Notes: a model not told the origin generated them from the letters alone. DNA of 64,000 bases from Streptomyces sp. LUP47B (GCF_001746295.1 NZ_MJAH01000006.1:916876-980875), one strand, 5' to 3'. Positions 1 through 9,581 are shown, counted from the first letter of the stretch. Program-made: numbers and translations.

Positions 1-1052
1 TGGCTCGGGATGGCCGGAAGGCGGCGCAGCAGGTGGTCGATCTCGGCCTCGCGGCCTGCGAAGTGTTCGTAAAAAGCCGGGAGTTGGGCCGGCCGGGGCA
101 GCGGAACGAGTAGGTCGCCCCGAGCCGGGGAGGCCGTCTCGGAAGCAGCGTCCCGGCCTGTTGAGCCCTCACGGTCCGAGGCCGCGAAGGGCATCGGGTG
201 CGTGGGTGCGGTCCGCGCACTCAGCACTTCGCGGTGAGCGGCCAGCAACTCGGAGGAGGGCTCGACGCCCAGTTCCTCCGCCAGCAGCACCCGGATCTTC
301 TGATAGGTCTCCAAGGCCTGGGACTGCCGGCCCGTCAGCGTCAGCGCCCGGATCAGCCGGCTGTGCAGCGGTTCGTCAAGGGGATGGTGGTCCGCCAGGC
401 CCTGCAGTTCAGCCAGCACCGGTTCCACGCGGCCGTAGCGCAGGGCGGTGTCGACGGCCTCCTTGACCGTGGCCAGACGCTCGCCGTCGAGTCCCGCGAA
501 CACCGGGTGGCTGCGCGCCCCAGCCGGTATCCCGGCCGCCGCGTGACCGCGCCACAGCGCCAGGGCCTGCGCATACAACTCAAGGGCGGACGCGGGATCG
601 TCCGCTCGGTCGGCCGCACGCGCCTGCGTGCGCAGGTCACGGAAGCGCAGCAGGTCAAGTGCGGTGACGCCGACGTTCAGCCGGTATCCGCCGCCCTCTC
701 GGAGCAGCCATCTCCCGGTCGCCATCCGAGGCAGCCCCGGCTCCAGCACACGGCGTAGCGCCCCCACATAACGGCGTACGACATTGACCGCGCTCGGCGG
801 CGAATCCCGCCCCCACAGCAAGTCGACGACTTCCGCGACAGCGACGGGTCGGCCGGCGTTCGCCATCAGCAACGCCGCGAACGCCTGCTGCTGCGGGGGC
901 CCCAAGTGCAGTTCGGCATCGGCGCGCCAGGCGCGTACCGGACCGAGCACGGCGAAGTGCACCGTCTGCCCCGGGGGTTGGAGCTCCCGCCCGCCGGAAG
1001 GACCGGTCGTGGGCCCGGCTGACGGTCTCCGTGTGTCGGCCGGGCGCTTCAT
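1..1052 (-). CDS. SARP-family transcriptional regulator, 5' part (runs off left edge)
   Basis: About 350 codons are visible on the minus strand; the gene continues beyond base 1. The N-terminal part (after a roughly 30-residue leader) reads as an OmpR-type winged helix beginning VHFAVLGPVRAW. A bacterial transcriptional activator domain follows, with the typical text RLIRALTLTGRQSQALETY and LLAEELGVEPSSELL. The last visible residues, FAGREAEIDHLLRRLPAIPS, look like the start of a nucleotide-binding domain, so the full protein may be AfsR-like. The start is set at the ATG at 1052-1050; a GTG at about residue 35 (VHFAVL) is an alternative that matches the paralogue's start. The gene is divergent from a second SARP gene at 1479, and the two N-termini are very similar (VLGPVRAW in both). 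SARPs usually activate secondary-metabolite genes, but no biosynthetic cluster is visible here, so the target is unknown. Confidence 0.85.
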   Translation of the reverse strand, partial: MKRPADTRRPSAGPTTGPSGGRELQPPGQTVHFAVLGPVRAWRADAELHLGPPQQQAFAALLMANAGRPVAVAEVVDLLWGRDSPPSAVNVVRRYVGALRRVLEPGLPRMATGRWLLREGGGYRLNVGVTALDLLRFRDLRTQARAADRADDPASALELYAQALALWRGHAAAGIPAGARSHPVFAGLDGERLATVKEAVDTALRYGRVEPVLAELQGLADHHPLDEPLHSRLIRALTLTGRQSQALETYQKIRVLLAEELGVEPSSELLAAHREVLSARTAPTHPMPFAASDREGSTGRDAASETASPARGDLLVPLPRPAQLPAFYEHFAGREAEIDHLLRRLPAIPS

Positions 1053-1478
1053 CCGGCGGTCGGCCGAGCGCGATGACCGGCGGAGCGGGAGCCGGTGCCC
1101 GTACATGCCGTTGCCCTGCTGAACGCGTCGAGCACCATGGTCATGATCCTCCCCCTCCCGAGGCCCCGACCCGCCCTCACCGCCCGCGACCGATGCGCGT
1201 TCCAGCTGTGCCGTCAGGGACCTTCCCCCCAGCTCACAGTACCCCGGTCCGCGGGGCGAAGGCCGGTCGTGCGGGGTCGAGGCCGGACGGCCGCGAGCGC
1301 GCAGGACGACCACGGGGTGCACGTCGTCCCTCACCATGACGTTCTCTCCCTCGCTGGGCCAGTACAGCGCGGTCGCGGGGGCGACCGCGGCGACAGGACC
1401 ACGGGGGCGGGGAATGACCAGGACCGGAAAAGATCGGCATCGGTCAGGGCGGATTGCCGACGTCCTAGACTCCGAACT
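1053..1478. promoter_or_regulatory. Divergent intergenic region between two SARP genes
   Basis: This 426-bp gap separates two SARP genes transcribed away from each other, so it should hold both promoters. I see no convincing heptameric SARP direct repeats, hairpin or small gene. Open frames crossing it lack family similarity. The plus-strand frame of the right-hand SARP is open through this gap, but its recognisable protein begins only at 1479. Confidence 0.4.
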
Positions 1479-4394
1479 GTGCGTTTCACCGTGTTGGGGC
1501 CCGTCAGAGCCTGGCGAGGCGAAATGGAGCTGCCCCCGGGGCCGCCCAAGCGGCGAGCCCTGCTGGCCCTGCTCCTGACGCGGGCGGGGGAGCCCGTTCC
1601 CGTCCACGAGATCGTCGACGTGCTGTGGGGCGAGAACGCGCCCGTCAGCTCCGTCAATGTGCTGAGCCGTCATGTGGGATCTCTGCGCGGGATGTTGGAC
1701 ACGGATACGTCCGGACAGACCACGTCGAGCCGACTCGTACGTGGCTCCGGAGGCTACCGCCTGATACTCGGTTCAGGGGAGCTCGACCTCCAGCGGTTCC
1801 GTGCCCTGCGTGACGAGGCGAGTGCGGCCCGGGATCTGGGCGACCCTGCCCGAGCCGCCGCGTCACTGCTCGAGGCACTCGCCCTGTGGCGCGGCCCCAC
1901 AGCGTCAGGGATCGCACCGGAAGTGCGCGCGCACCCCGCCTTCGCCTCGGTGGACCGGGAGTATCCGGCTGCGGTGAAGGAAGCCGCTGCGGTGGCCCTC
2001 GAAGCCGGACCGGCACTCGCCGGGCAGTTGCTGCCGATCCTCAGACAGACGGCCGCGGATCACCCCTTGGACGAGGTGCTCCACGCGAGTCTCGTCACAG
2101 CGCTCGCGGCGACCGGACACCGGGCCGAGGCATGGAACGCCTACCGGGACGTCCGTACGCGACTCGTCGACGAGCTCGGTCTGGACCCGGGCCCGGAACT
2201 TCTGGCTGCCGAAGAGCAGTTGCCGCGCAGCACCGCCTCCGCACCGCCGGGCTGGTCGGGGCCCCGGGGCAGTGCTCAGAGCAGTGCCGAGAACATCGCC
2301 CCCCAGCCGTCGCACGCCGGCACCCGCGTGCCGGAAACCTCCACCGGCACGACGGCAGACGGCGCGAGGTGGGTCCGCCCCGCACAACTCCCGGCCGACC
2401 TGGTCATGTTCACCGGCCGCCACACCGAACTGGACCGGGTGCACGCCCTCTTGTCCCCGTCGGACGATCGGCCGAACGCCGTGGTGATCAGTGCGATCGG
2501 CGGCATGGCGGGCGTCGGCAAGACCAGCCTGGCGGTGCACTGGGCCCACCAGATCGCCCACCGCTTTCCCGACGGCCAGCTGTACGCCGACCTGCGCGGC
2601 TTCGACCCTTCGGGTTCGATCGCGGATCCCGCGGAGGTGATCCGCGGCTTTCTCGATGCCCTGGGCGTCCCCGCGCACCGCATACCGGCCGGCCTCGACG
2701 CCCAGACCGCCCTCTACCGGAGTCTGCTGGCCGGCCACCGAGTCCTGGTGCTGCTGGACAATGCGCGCGACACGGAACAGGTCCGCCCGCTCCTGCCGGG
2801 CTCCGCCGGATGCCTGATCGTCGTCACGAGCCGCAACCACCTGCACGGACTGGTCGTCGGGGACGGAGCCCATCCCCTCTCGCTCGGCCTCCTGACGGCC
2901 GCGGAGTCCAGGGAGTTCCTCATCAGGCGACTCGGCCCGAAGCGGGTGGCCGAGGAACCGACCGCCGCTGACGAGATCGTCGCGCTGTGCGGCTCCCTGC
3001 CGTTGACACTGGCCATCGTCAGTGCCCGTGCCGCGGCCCATCCGGGCTGGAGCCTCTCGTTCATCGCCGAGGACCTGCGCAAGACCCGCGGCAGCCTCGC
3101 CGGCTTCACCGACGATGATCCCACCACCGACCCCCGTACGGCGTTCTCGTGGTCCTACGACGCTCTCACACCGGGTGCGGCGCGACTGTTCCGCCTTCTG
3201 GCACTCCATCCCGGCCCCGACGCGTCCACCGCGACCGCGGCGGTTCTGCTGGGCCTATTGGTCAAAGACATACGCCCTCTGCTCGCCGAACTGGTCGGCG
3301 CGCATCTGCTCACCCAGCGATCCCCGGGCCGCTTCGGTTCGCATGAACTCCTGCGGATCTACGCTGCGGAACTGACGGAATCACACGACACCCTCGAGGA
3401 GCGGGACGCCGCACGGCACCAGCTGCTCGACCACCTCCTGCACACCGCTCACCGGGCCGACAGCCTGCTCGCACCCCACCGGGAACGTCTCACCCTGTCC
3501 GCGCGGGTCGCCGCGGGGGCCAGTCCGGTGGCGTTCAACAGCCGGGAGAAGGCGGCGAGCTGGTTGAACGCCGAGCGTCCCGTCCTCCTCGCAGCAGTGC
3601 AGGAGGCGGCCCGATCCGGCTTGGGCGCCCACTGCTGGCAACTTGCCGCGACACTGGAACTCTTCCTCGACCGGCATGGCCGGTGGCAGGACCAACTAGT
3701 CTCTCAGGCCGCGGCGTTGCAAGCGGCCGAGGACCTGGGCGACCTCTCGGGACGCGCTCACGCGCACCGGGCCCTGGGCTTCGTGAACGGGCGCCTGGAG
3801 CGCCCCGCCCAGGCGCACGAGCACTTGTCCACCGCGCTGGAACTGTTCGCCGCCATCGGCGACTTGCCCGGCCAGGGGCGCGTCCACCGCTACATGGCCT
3901 TCCAGGCCAACCGCCAAGGCCATCACCACGAGGCACTCGACCACTACCGCGAGGCGCACTCGCTGTACGAGGCGGCCGGTCATCGCAGCGGACAGGCAGG
4001 CATCTCCAACGAGGTCGGCTGGACCCACATTCTGCTCGGCGCGTACGAGGCAGCCCTGACCGACTGCCAACGGGCGATCACCATGAACCAGCAACTCGGC
4101 GACCGCAACGGGGAGGCCGCCGCCTGGGACAGCCTCGGCTACGCCCACCACCACCTCGGCCAGTACCAGCAGGCCCTCACCTGCTACGAACGCGCCTTGA
4201 CCGCCTATCGCGAGATCCACGACGACTACCTGGAAGCGGACACCCTCGTCCACATCGGTGACGCGTGGGAGGCCGACGGTTCCCAGGAGCGGGCGGCGGT
4301 CGCCTGGAAGCAGGCACTGGGGATCCTTGAGACCATCGCGCACCCCGATGCCGAGCACGTACGCGACAAGCTCCGGCGCCCCGACGACACATGA
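1479..4394 (+). CDS. AfsR-type SARP regulator with NB-ARC ATPase and TPR domains
   Basis: This 971-aa protein starts at GTG 1479 (VRFTVLGPVRAW). The reading frame is open for a further 384 bp upstream, but that translation is low-complexity and resembles nothing. Domain order: winged-helix DNA-binding domain (about 1-95), bacterial transcriptional activator domain (about 100-240), a P-loop NB-ARC ATPase with GGMAGVGKT and Walker-A Lys348, a Walker-B-like RVLVLLDNA near 421-429, and tetratricopeptide repeats from about 735 to 965. The length and order match AfsR of S. coelicolor (about 990 aa). In AfsR, serine/threonine phosphorylation controls DNA binding and ATPase activity. No adjacent Ser/Thr kinase or afsS-like gene is seen, so orthology to AfsR is not implied. 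It probably acts as a nucleotide-gated transcriptional activator. Confidence 0.9.
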   Translation: MRFTVLGPVRAWRGEMELPPGPPKRRALLALLLTRAGEPVPVHEIVDVLWGENAPVSSVNVLSRHVGSLRGMLDTDTSGQTTSSRLVRGSGGYRLILGSGELDLQRFRALRDEASAARDLGDPARAAASLLEALALWRGPTASGIAPEVRAHPAFASVDREYPAAVKEAAAVALEAGPALAGQLLPILRQTAADHPLDEVLHASLVTALAATGHRAEAWNAYRDVRTRLVDELGLDPGPELLAAEEQLPRSTASAPPGWSGPRGSAQSSAENIAPQPSHAGTRVPETSTGTTADGARWVRPAQLPADLVMFTGRHTELDRVHALLSPSDDRPNAVVISAIGGMAGVGKTSLAVHWAHQIAHRFPDGQLYADLRGFDPSGSIADPAEVIRGFLDALGVPAHRIPAGLDAQTALYRSLLAGHRVLVLLDNARDTEQVRPLLPGSAGCLIVVTSRNHLHGLVVGDGAHPLSLGLLTAAESREFLIRRLGPKRVAEEPTAADEIVALCGSLPLTLAIVSARAAAHPGWSLSFIAEDLRKTRGSLAGFTDDDPTTDPRTAFSWSYDALTPGAARLFRLLALHPGPDASTATAAVLLGLLVKDIRPLLAELVGAHLLTQRSPGRFGSHELLRIYAAELTESHDTLEERDAARHQLLDHLLHTAHRADSLLAPHRERLTLSARVAAGASPVAFNSREKAASWLNAERPVLLAAVQEAARSGLGAHCWQLAATLELFLDRHGRWQDQLVSQAAALQAAEDLGDLSGRAHAHRALGFVNGRLERPAQAHEHLSTALELFAAIGDLPGQGRVHRYMAFQANRQGHHHEALDHYREAHSLYEAAGHRSGQAGISNEVGWTHILLGAYEAALTDCQRAITMNQQLGDRNGEAAAWDSLGYAHHHLGQYQQALTCYERALTAYREIHDDYLEADTLVHIGDAWEADGSQERAAVAWKQALGILETIAHPDAEHVRDKLRRPDDT

Positions 4395-5234
4395 CTCGCG
4401 CCCCTGAGTACCGGCGGAGTGCGGCCGCTGCGTCCCCGCGTACCGTGTGCTCTCGACCGCGGAGAAATGCCCCGGTGTCGCCTTGGGTCACCGCCTCGGA
4501 CAGGGTGTGGACCCCGCGCTCGCACAGCCTGTGAGGCGCTACGGCGCGCCCCCGGTGCCGCGGCGGCGGCCCGCGCGCGGACGGACGGGCTGCTGAAAGT
4601 CCGGTACATCGACGACAGCCCCGCAGGGCTCGCTGGACGACTGCTCTCCTTCGGCGCCACCACGGTGGGCGAACTACCCGCCGTGGCGCACTGGTCAAGG
4701 AAGTCGGGGAGCCGGTGGAGTCGAGAGCCGCTCGCGTCTGACGATCGAGGAGGTCGGGACCGTGGCCTGTACGCGGTGACCCTGCGGGCCGGCGGGGGCA
4801 CCTCGGCGTACCGGCGTGTGGGGTTCGAGACGGTCATCACTGCCGACAGTGCACGCTGCCGCAGGGGTGAACGCCCACCCGACGGGGTGTTCACCTTCTC
4901 GGCACGCTTTGCACACTCCGACCCGCTTACCGTCAATCGACAGCGTCCAATGACTGATCAGTGAGATTCCGGGGGGACCGTGCTTGTTTGGCCTGGTGAC
5001 GCGAAGCCGGCCAGGCGAATGAAGCATCTCCGAGCAGCTGCTGGGACACGACGCGAAATCAAGGATCCAGTCGTCGCCGTTGGGTGACTCACGGCGTCGG
5101 AGCACCGAGTCGCCGAACGCGTCGCCAAGGCGCTGACCAGCCGGGAGGCTGCGGCACTGCTCTTTCCGCCGCCCTTGGCCCGTTGAGGCGCGCCCACCGT
5201 CTGAACTGGGCGAAGCATCGCGAAAGGAGATCTC
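4395..5234. other. Gene-poor stretch with degenerate coding remnants
   Basis: No intact gene is recognisable in these 840 bp. Two remnants can be argued. Around 4755-4850 (+) the translation LYAVTLRAGGG...SAYRRVGFETV resembles the C-terminal strand and helix of a GNAT acetyltransferase, but without the rest of the fold. At 5088-5171 (+) there is a LuxR-type helix-turn-helix fragment, listed separately. The long frame at 4419-4964 has an N-terminal half that looks like random G+C-rich translation. The stretch looks like a decay zone between the SARP gene and the LAL regulator. Confidence 0.45.
5088..5171 (+). pseudogene. Remnant of a LuxR-type helix-turn-helix domain
   Basis: The frame beginning at 5088 reads LTASEHRVAERVAKALTSRE and continues AAALLF. 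This is the first half of a LuxR C-terminal DNA-binding domain (consensus LTxxExxVxxLxAxGxxNxEIAxxLxxS). A TGA stop at 5085-5087 lies directly before it in frame. After LLFPPPLAR the frame ends without the recognition helix. It therefore looks like a stub of a second LuxR/LAL regulator lying just upstream of the intact one at 5235. The identification rests on motif similarity over 26 residues only. Confidence 0.5.
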
Positions 5235-8003
5235 ATGGTGTGGTCCGGGGTTCACCCTGTGGCGGTGACGCAGATGGTCGGTCGGCACGCGGAGCGTGAG
5301 GCGATCGGGAGGCTGCTCGTATCGGTCCGTGACGGCTTCAGCGGAGTCCTGGTGCTCACCGGCGACGCGGGAGTCGGTAAATCCCGGCTACTGGAGTACG
5401 CCGCCGAGTCCGCCCAGGACCTGACAGTGGTCAGGCTGGTCGGCGTGGAGGCCGAGACACGACTGGGCTACGGCGCGCTGCACCGACTCCTGCGGCCGTA
5501 CCTCGGCCGGCTGTCAACTCTGCCGGAGCGTCAGCGTGACGCCCTGAACGCCGCGTTCGGGCTGACCGATGCTCCGCCGTCCGACCGCCATCTGGTCGGA
5601 TTGGCCGCGCTGACACTGCTCTCGGACGCGGCCACGGCGGCGCCGATGCTCTGTCTGGTCGACGACGTGCAGTGGCTGGACCGCGAGTCGGCGGAGACCC
5701 TGGCCTTCGTAGGCCGACGCCTGTACGCGGACTGCCTCGGGCTGCTGTTCGCCGGGCATGACGGGACCGGCGTCCACGACGTCTTCGGCGCCCTGCCCGT
5801 GCTCCGGCTGGAGGGACTCACGGACGTGGAGGCCCGGGCCCTGCTGGCCGACGGTGTGACCGGACACCTGGACCAGGCGGTCGCCGAGCGGCTCGTGGCG
5901 GGCACCGGAGGCAACCCGCTCGCGCTTCTGGAACTGGCGGTGAACCTGGGCTCGGAGCAGCTGGCCGGGATCACACCACTGCCCGAGCCGCTGCCGGTGA
6001 GCCGACAGCTGGAAGCACATTTCCGGCAGGCGGCGGAGCTGCTGCCCGCCGACACCCAGACCCTGCTGCTGCTCATGGCCACGACGCCGACGGACGACCA
6101 GGCGACGCTGTGGCGCGCCGCCGGAGCCCTGGGGCTGTCCATCCGGTCGGCCACGCCCGCGATCGCCGCGGGGATACTCAACCGCGGGATCGTCGCCGAG
6201 TTCCGCCACCCGCTGATCCGGTCGGCGGTCCACTCAGCCGCGTCCGCCGAGGAGCGACGCAATGTCCAGGCGGCACTGGCCGCCACGAGCGCCCCCGAGC
6301 GCCGGGCCTGGCATCTGGCCGAGGCGACCGACGGGCCGGACGACAGCGTGGCCGCACAGCTGGCAGCCGCCTCCGAACTGGCCCAGACACGTGGCGGATA
6401 CTCCGAACAGGCCCTGTTCCTCACCCGGTCGGCGGAGATGACCAAACATCCGGGCAAGCGGGCCGAGCGATATCTCGACGCGGCGGCGGCACATCTCGCT
6501 TCCGGCAATCTGCCGGCGGTGCAAACACTGCTCGAACTCGCGACCCCGGACCTGACCGGGCCGACCGGCCGGACCCACGCGATACGGCTGCGGGCGTCCG
6601 TCGAGATGGTTCACGCCCGCCCTCGTGAGGTACCCGCGATGCTGCTGGAAGCGGTGGCCGACCTCGGCACCACCGACCACATGGCGAGCTGGGACCTGTT
6701 GGGCGAGGCGACGCGCGCCGCGATCATGGGCGGCCGGACGATCACGGGGACGACACCCCGCGAGGTCGCCAAGGCCACCGCCGACGCCTGGTGCGAACCG
6801 GCGTTGCCGGCCTCGAGCCCCGATCCGCTGATGGCGGCACTGGCGCGCTTGATCGCCTACGGCTACGCCGCGGGAGCCCCGGCCCTGGCCGCGGCACTGG
6901 CCCGGTTGCGCACCGCCGACGAACTCCAGGACCAGAATACGTTCAGCGCCATGGTCAGTCTCGCGGGCGACGAGTTGTGGGACATCGAGGCCAAGCGGGA
7001 GATCCTCGGGAAGCTGGTGACGGCGGACCGTGACCGCGGAGCCCTCTACGGGCTCAGTATCGCGTTGGTCTCCCTCGCCGGCGTGGAGATCTGGGACGGC
7101 CGGTTCGCCGCCGCCGAGAGCTGCTACGACGAGGCGGACGACTACATGACCGCGACCGGATACAGCCCGTCGGGAGACTTCCACAAGGCCCTGCTGTATG
7201 CCTGGACCGGCCAGGAAGTCGAGTTGCGGGCCGCGGCCGCGACGATGAACGCCATGGCCGAGAACCTGGGCCTCGTACTGTATCGGCGGTCGATCGGCCA
7301 GGCCCTGAGTATCTTCGAGATCGGTCGCGGACGGTATCGGGAGGCGCTCGACGCCCTGCTCGCGGTGTTCGACCATGACCCGTTGGTCCTCGGCGACATC
7401 AATCTTGCCGGAATGGTCGAGGCCGGGCTGCGGGCCGATGACCGGAAGGCCGCCGCCATGGCCATGGAGCGAATGGAGGAGCGCGCTCCGCTGGCCGGAA
7501 CCCCATGGGCGTGGGGGCTTCTCGCGCGCTGCCGGGCTCTCATGACCGACGATGACCGGGCCGAGCAGCTGTATCAGGAATCGATCTCGCAGCTGGAGAA
7601 AGTCCCGGTGGCCGTGGAGCTGGCATGGTCGCGCCTGCTCTTCGGCGAATGGCTCCGCCGTCGCAGGCGTCGTGCCGACGCCAGGGTCCAGCTGCGGGCC
7701 GCGTACGAGTCCTTCGAATCCTGGGGAGCCGCGTCCTTCGCCGAGCGGGCGAGAGTGGAGCTGCTGGCCACCGGGGAGACCGCACGCAAACGCACGGTCG
7801 ACACCCAGTTGGACCTCACCTCGCAGGAACGTCATGTGGCGATGCTGGCCGCGTCGGGTTTGACCAACGCGGAGATCGCCACCCAGTTGTTCGTCACCAC
7901 CTCGACCATCGAGTTCCATTTGAGCAGGGTTTTCCGCAAGCTCGGTATCACGTCGCGCAAGCAGATCGGGCGCAAGCTGAGTGAGGCCGATTCCGACGAT
8001 TGA
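5235..8003 (+). CDS. LAL-type LuxR family transcriptional regulator (AAA-type ATPase plus HTH)
   Basis: This 922-aa protein starts at ATG 5235, behind a good ribosome site (AAAGGAG about 6 bases upstream). The N-terminal ATPase has Walker A GDAGVGKS with Lys49 and a Walker-B-like LCLVDDVQWLD near 139-149. The middle is helical and TPR-like. The C-terminus (about 861-920) carries a LuxR helix-turn-helix: LTSQERHVAMLAASGLTNAE followed by IATQLFVTTSTIEFHLSRVF. This is the LAL (MalT-like) architecture. These proteins are often pathway-specific activators of macrolide or other secondary-metabolite clusters, or respond to sugars as MalT does. Neither context is conclusive here; the only downstream neighbour in the same direction is a hydrolase about 480 bp away. 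Confidence 0.92.
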   Translation: MVWSGVHPVAVTQMVGRHAEREAIGRLLVSVRDGFSGVLVLTGDAGVGKSRLLEYAAESAQDLTVVRLVGVEAETRLGYGALHRLLRPYLGRLSTLPERQRDALNAAFGLTDAPPSDRHLVGLAALTLLSDAATAAPMLCLVDDVQWLDRESAETLAFVGRRLYADCLGLLFAGHDGTGVHDVFGALPVLRLEGLTDVEARALLADGVTGHLDQAVAERLVAGTGGNPLALLELAVNLGSEQLAGITPLPEPLPVSRQLEAHFRQAAELLPADTQTLLLLMATTPTDDQATLWRAAGALGLSIRSATPAIAAGILNRGIVAEFRHPLIRSAVHSAASAEERRNVQAALAATSAPERRAWHLAEATDGPDDSVAAQLAAASELAQTRGGYSEQALFLTRSAEMTKHPGKRAERYLDAAAAHLASGNLPAVQTLLELATPDLTGPTGRTHAIRLRASVEMVHARPREVPAMLLEAVADLGTTDHMASWDLLGEATRAAIMGGRTITGTTPREVAKATADAWCEPALPASSPDPLMAALARLIAYGYAAGAPALAAALARLRTADELQDQNTFSAMVSLAGDELWDIEAKREILGKLVTADRDRGALYGLSIALVSLAGVEIWDGRFAAAESCYDEADDYMTATGYSPSGDFHKALLYAWTGQEVELRAAAATMNAMAENLGLVLYRRSIGQALSIFEIGRGRYREALDALLAVFDHDPLVLGDINLAGMVEAGLRADDRKAAAMAMERMEERAPLAGTPWAWGLLARCRALMTDDDRAEQLYQESISQLEKVPVAVELAWSRLLFGEWLRRRRRRADARVQLRAAYESFESWGAASFAERARVELLATGETARKRTVDTQLDLTSQERHVAMLAASGLTNAEIATQLFVTTSTIEFHLSRVFRKLGITSRKQIGRKLSEADSDD

Positions 8004-8485
8004 CAGGGGGCCGTCGGCGGACATGCTCCGCCCGACCCAGTCGGGTCGCCCGGCTCGGCCGACCTGCTCAGTGACGGGCGCCGCCCACGGTGGCAGCCGA
8101 GCAGTACCCCGACTCCCCGGCCCGGCCGCCGCCCCGACGGTGATCGCACCCACCGCGACCGTCATCGGCCACGTCGAATGACCGAGCACCCGGTCCGCCA
8201 TCATGCTTCGGGCCCGGGGAGGGCGAGAGTCGCCGGGGCGACCACGAGACAGCCAGGAATTCGGAGCGGTTGAGCTGCGGCCAAAGCCGTTCCGCCGACG
8301 ATCCGGCAGACGCGGCCGACGCCGTGGCACACCGCGGGGAACGAGCAAGAACCCTGTGATGACACACCGTTCGGCGCGCCCTCGCACCGGGGTGGCTCCC
8401 CGGTGCGAGCGAAACGTCGACCGGTGTGGAATGTGATCGATCGGCACCCTTGGTGCCGACAGGGACCTGAGACGAGGGGGCGGCG
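8004..8485. promoter_or_regulatory. Intergenic leader of the alpha/beta hydrolase gene, with two palindromes
   Basis: No supported gene lies in this 482-bp gap. Two perfect inverted repeats stand out. A 12-bp stem, CTCGCACCGGGG, with a 5-base loop spans 8381-8409 and is terminator-like. A second, TCGGCACC-CTT-GGTGCCGA, lies at 8441-8459, 26 bp before the hydrolase start. The position of the second suits an operator or a leader hairpin. Confidence 0.45.
8441..8459. promoter_or_regulatory. Perfect palindrome (possible operator) before the hydrolase gene
   Basis: TCGGCACC and GGTGCCGA form a perfect 8-bp inverted repeat around CTT. It lies between the strong hairpin at 8381-8409 and the ATG at 8486. 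It could be a repressor binding site or an RNA hairpin. No regulator family can be assigned from the sequence. Confidence 0.35.
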
Positions 8486-9385
8486 ATGACCAGATCCGGA
8501 GCGCCGAGGATGACAGATCACGTCGGCGAGCCGCTCACCCACGGCCGGCCACGGGTCAACGGGGTCGATCTGCACTATGCGACGGGCGGCAGTGGCGACC
8601 CGGTCGTCCTGCTCCACGGCGTGCCGAAGAACATGTTCTTCTGGCGGCACGTCATCCCGCTGCTCACACCGCACTACACGGTCGTCGCGGTGGACCTGCG
8701 CGGATTCGGCGGCTCCGGACGTCCGGCGACCGGGTACGACACGCGGACCCTGGCCGCCGACATCGCCGCGCTCATGACAGTGCTGGGACACGACCGGTAC
8801 CGCGTGGTGGGCGAGGACTGGGGTGCGGCCGTCGCCTACGCCGTGGCGGCCTTCCACCGCCCGAAGGTCGTCCAACTCGTCTTCCAGGAGACGAGACTGC
8901 CCGGCCTGCCGGTCCCCGACCTCGGGCCGCTCGTCGCCGAGGATCCCCGCACTGGCTGGCATCGTTCGTTGTTCAGCCTGCCGCACTATCCCGAGTTGCT
9001 GCTCGCCGGCACGGAACGCGCCTTCTGGACGTACTTCATGCGGCGGATCATGTGGGACCCGAGCGCGTACACGGACGCCGACGAGGACGAATACACCCGA
9101 GGGCTCGAAGAACCGGGCGGCCACCACGCCGTGTTCGAGCTGTACCGGGCCACCGAGACCGACGCCGAACAGAACCGGCCGCAGTTCGCCATCCCGCTGG
9201 AATGCCCGGTGTTGGCCGTCGGAGGTCGCGCCTACCTCGCCGCGGAGCCCGGGGAGCAGATGGCTCAGGTCGCGGTGGACGTCACACCTGTGGTGATCGA
9301 GCAGGCGGGGCACAACATCCCGTTGGAGGCGCCCGTCGAACTCGCGCGCTGCTACCTCGACTTCTTCGCGTCCGCGAAAGAATGA
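8486..9385 (+). CDS. Alpha/beta hydrolase, epoxide hydrolase / haloacetate dehalogenase-like
   Basis: This 299-aa protein has an intact alpha/beta-hydrolase fold. The oxyanion-hole motif HGVP is at 44-47, followed by a Trp-containing segment (FFWRHVIPLL). The nucleophile elbow GEDWGA has an aspartate, Asp111, rather than serine, as in epoxide hydrolases and haloalkane or haloacetate dehalogenases. The catalytic His is His276 in QAGHNIPLEAP. The lid segment (roughly 160-215) contains several Tyr and Trp residues that could serve as the epoxide-polarising tyrosines. The start could also be the ATG at 8510 (MTDHVGEPL); 8486 is preceded by GAGGGGG. It appears monocistronic. The substrate cannot be predicted, and epoxide hydrolase is the most likely class. 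Confidence 0.85.
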   Translation: MTRSGAPRMTDHVGEPLTHGRPRVNGVDLHYATGGSGDPVVLLHGVPKNMFFWRHVIPLLTPHYTVVAVDLRGFGGSGRPATGYDTRTLAADIAALMTVLGHDRYRVVGEDWGAAVAYAVAAFHRPKVVQLVFQETRLPGLPVPDLGPLVAEDPRTGWHRSLFSLPHYPELLLAGTERAFWTYFMRRIMWDPSAYTDADEDEYTRGLEEPGGHHAVFELYRATETDAEQNRPQFAIPLECPVLAVGGRAYLAAEPGEQMAQVAVDVTPVVIEQAGHNIPLEAPVELARCYLDFFASAKE

Positions 9386-9581
9386 CAGTTCAGCAGTGCG
9401 GCCGTAGCGCTGCGCCGACGACGGTCACCGCGTCACCTCGATGCGGTCGTGGACGACGGTCGACCGACTCCCACCGCAGGGAACTCCCCTTGCCGCCGGG
9501 CGGGAAGAGAGCGGGCCGCAGAACCGTACCTCGCAGGGGCGGGCGGCTGAAAGCGCACCTTCTCTCACGGAGACGGCAACG

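Noticed and set aside
1095..1478. 128-codon upstream extension of the AfsR-type frame
   Set aside because: The extension is low-complexity and unrelated to SARP N-termini; the family starts at VRFTVLGPVRAW (GTG 1479).
4419..4964. 181-codon plus-strand open frame after the AfsR-type gene
   Set aside because: The N-terminal half is compositionally random; only a short GNAT-like segment near the end looks like protein. Treated as remnant, not as a gene.
8068..8260. Minus-strand frame with a hydrophobic stretch (WPMTVAVGAITVGAAAG) between the LAL and hydrolase genes
   Set aside because: It is the open antisense frame of the LAL gene extended into the gap; no start, ribosome site or family match supports it.
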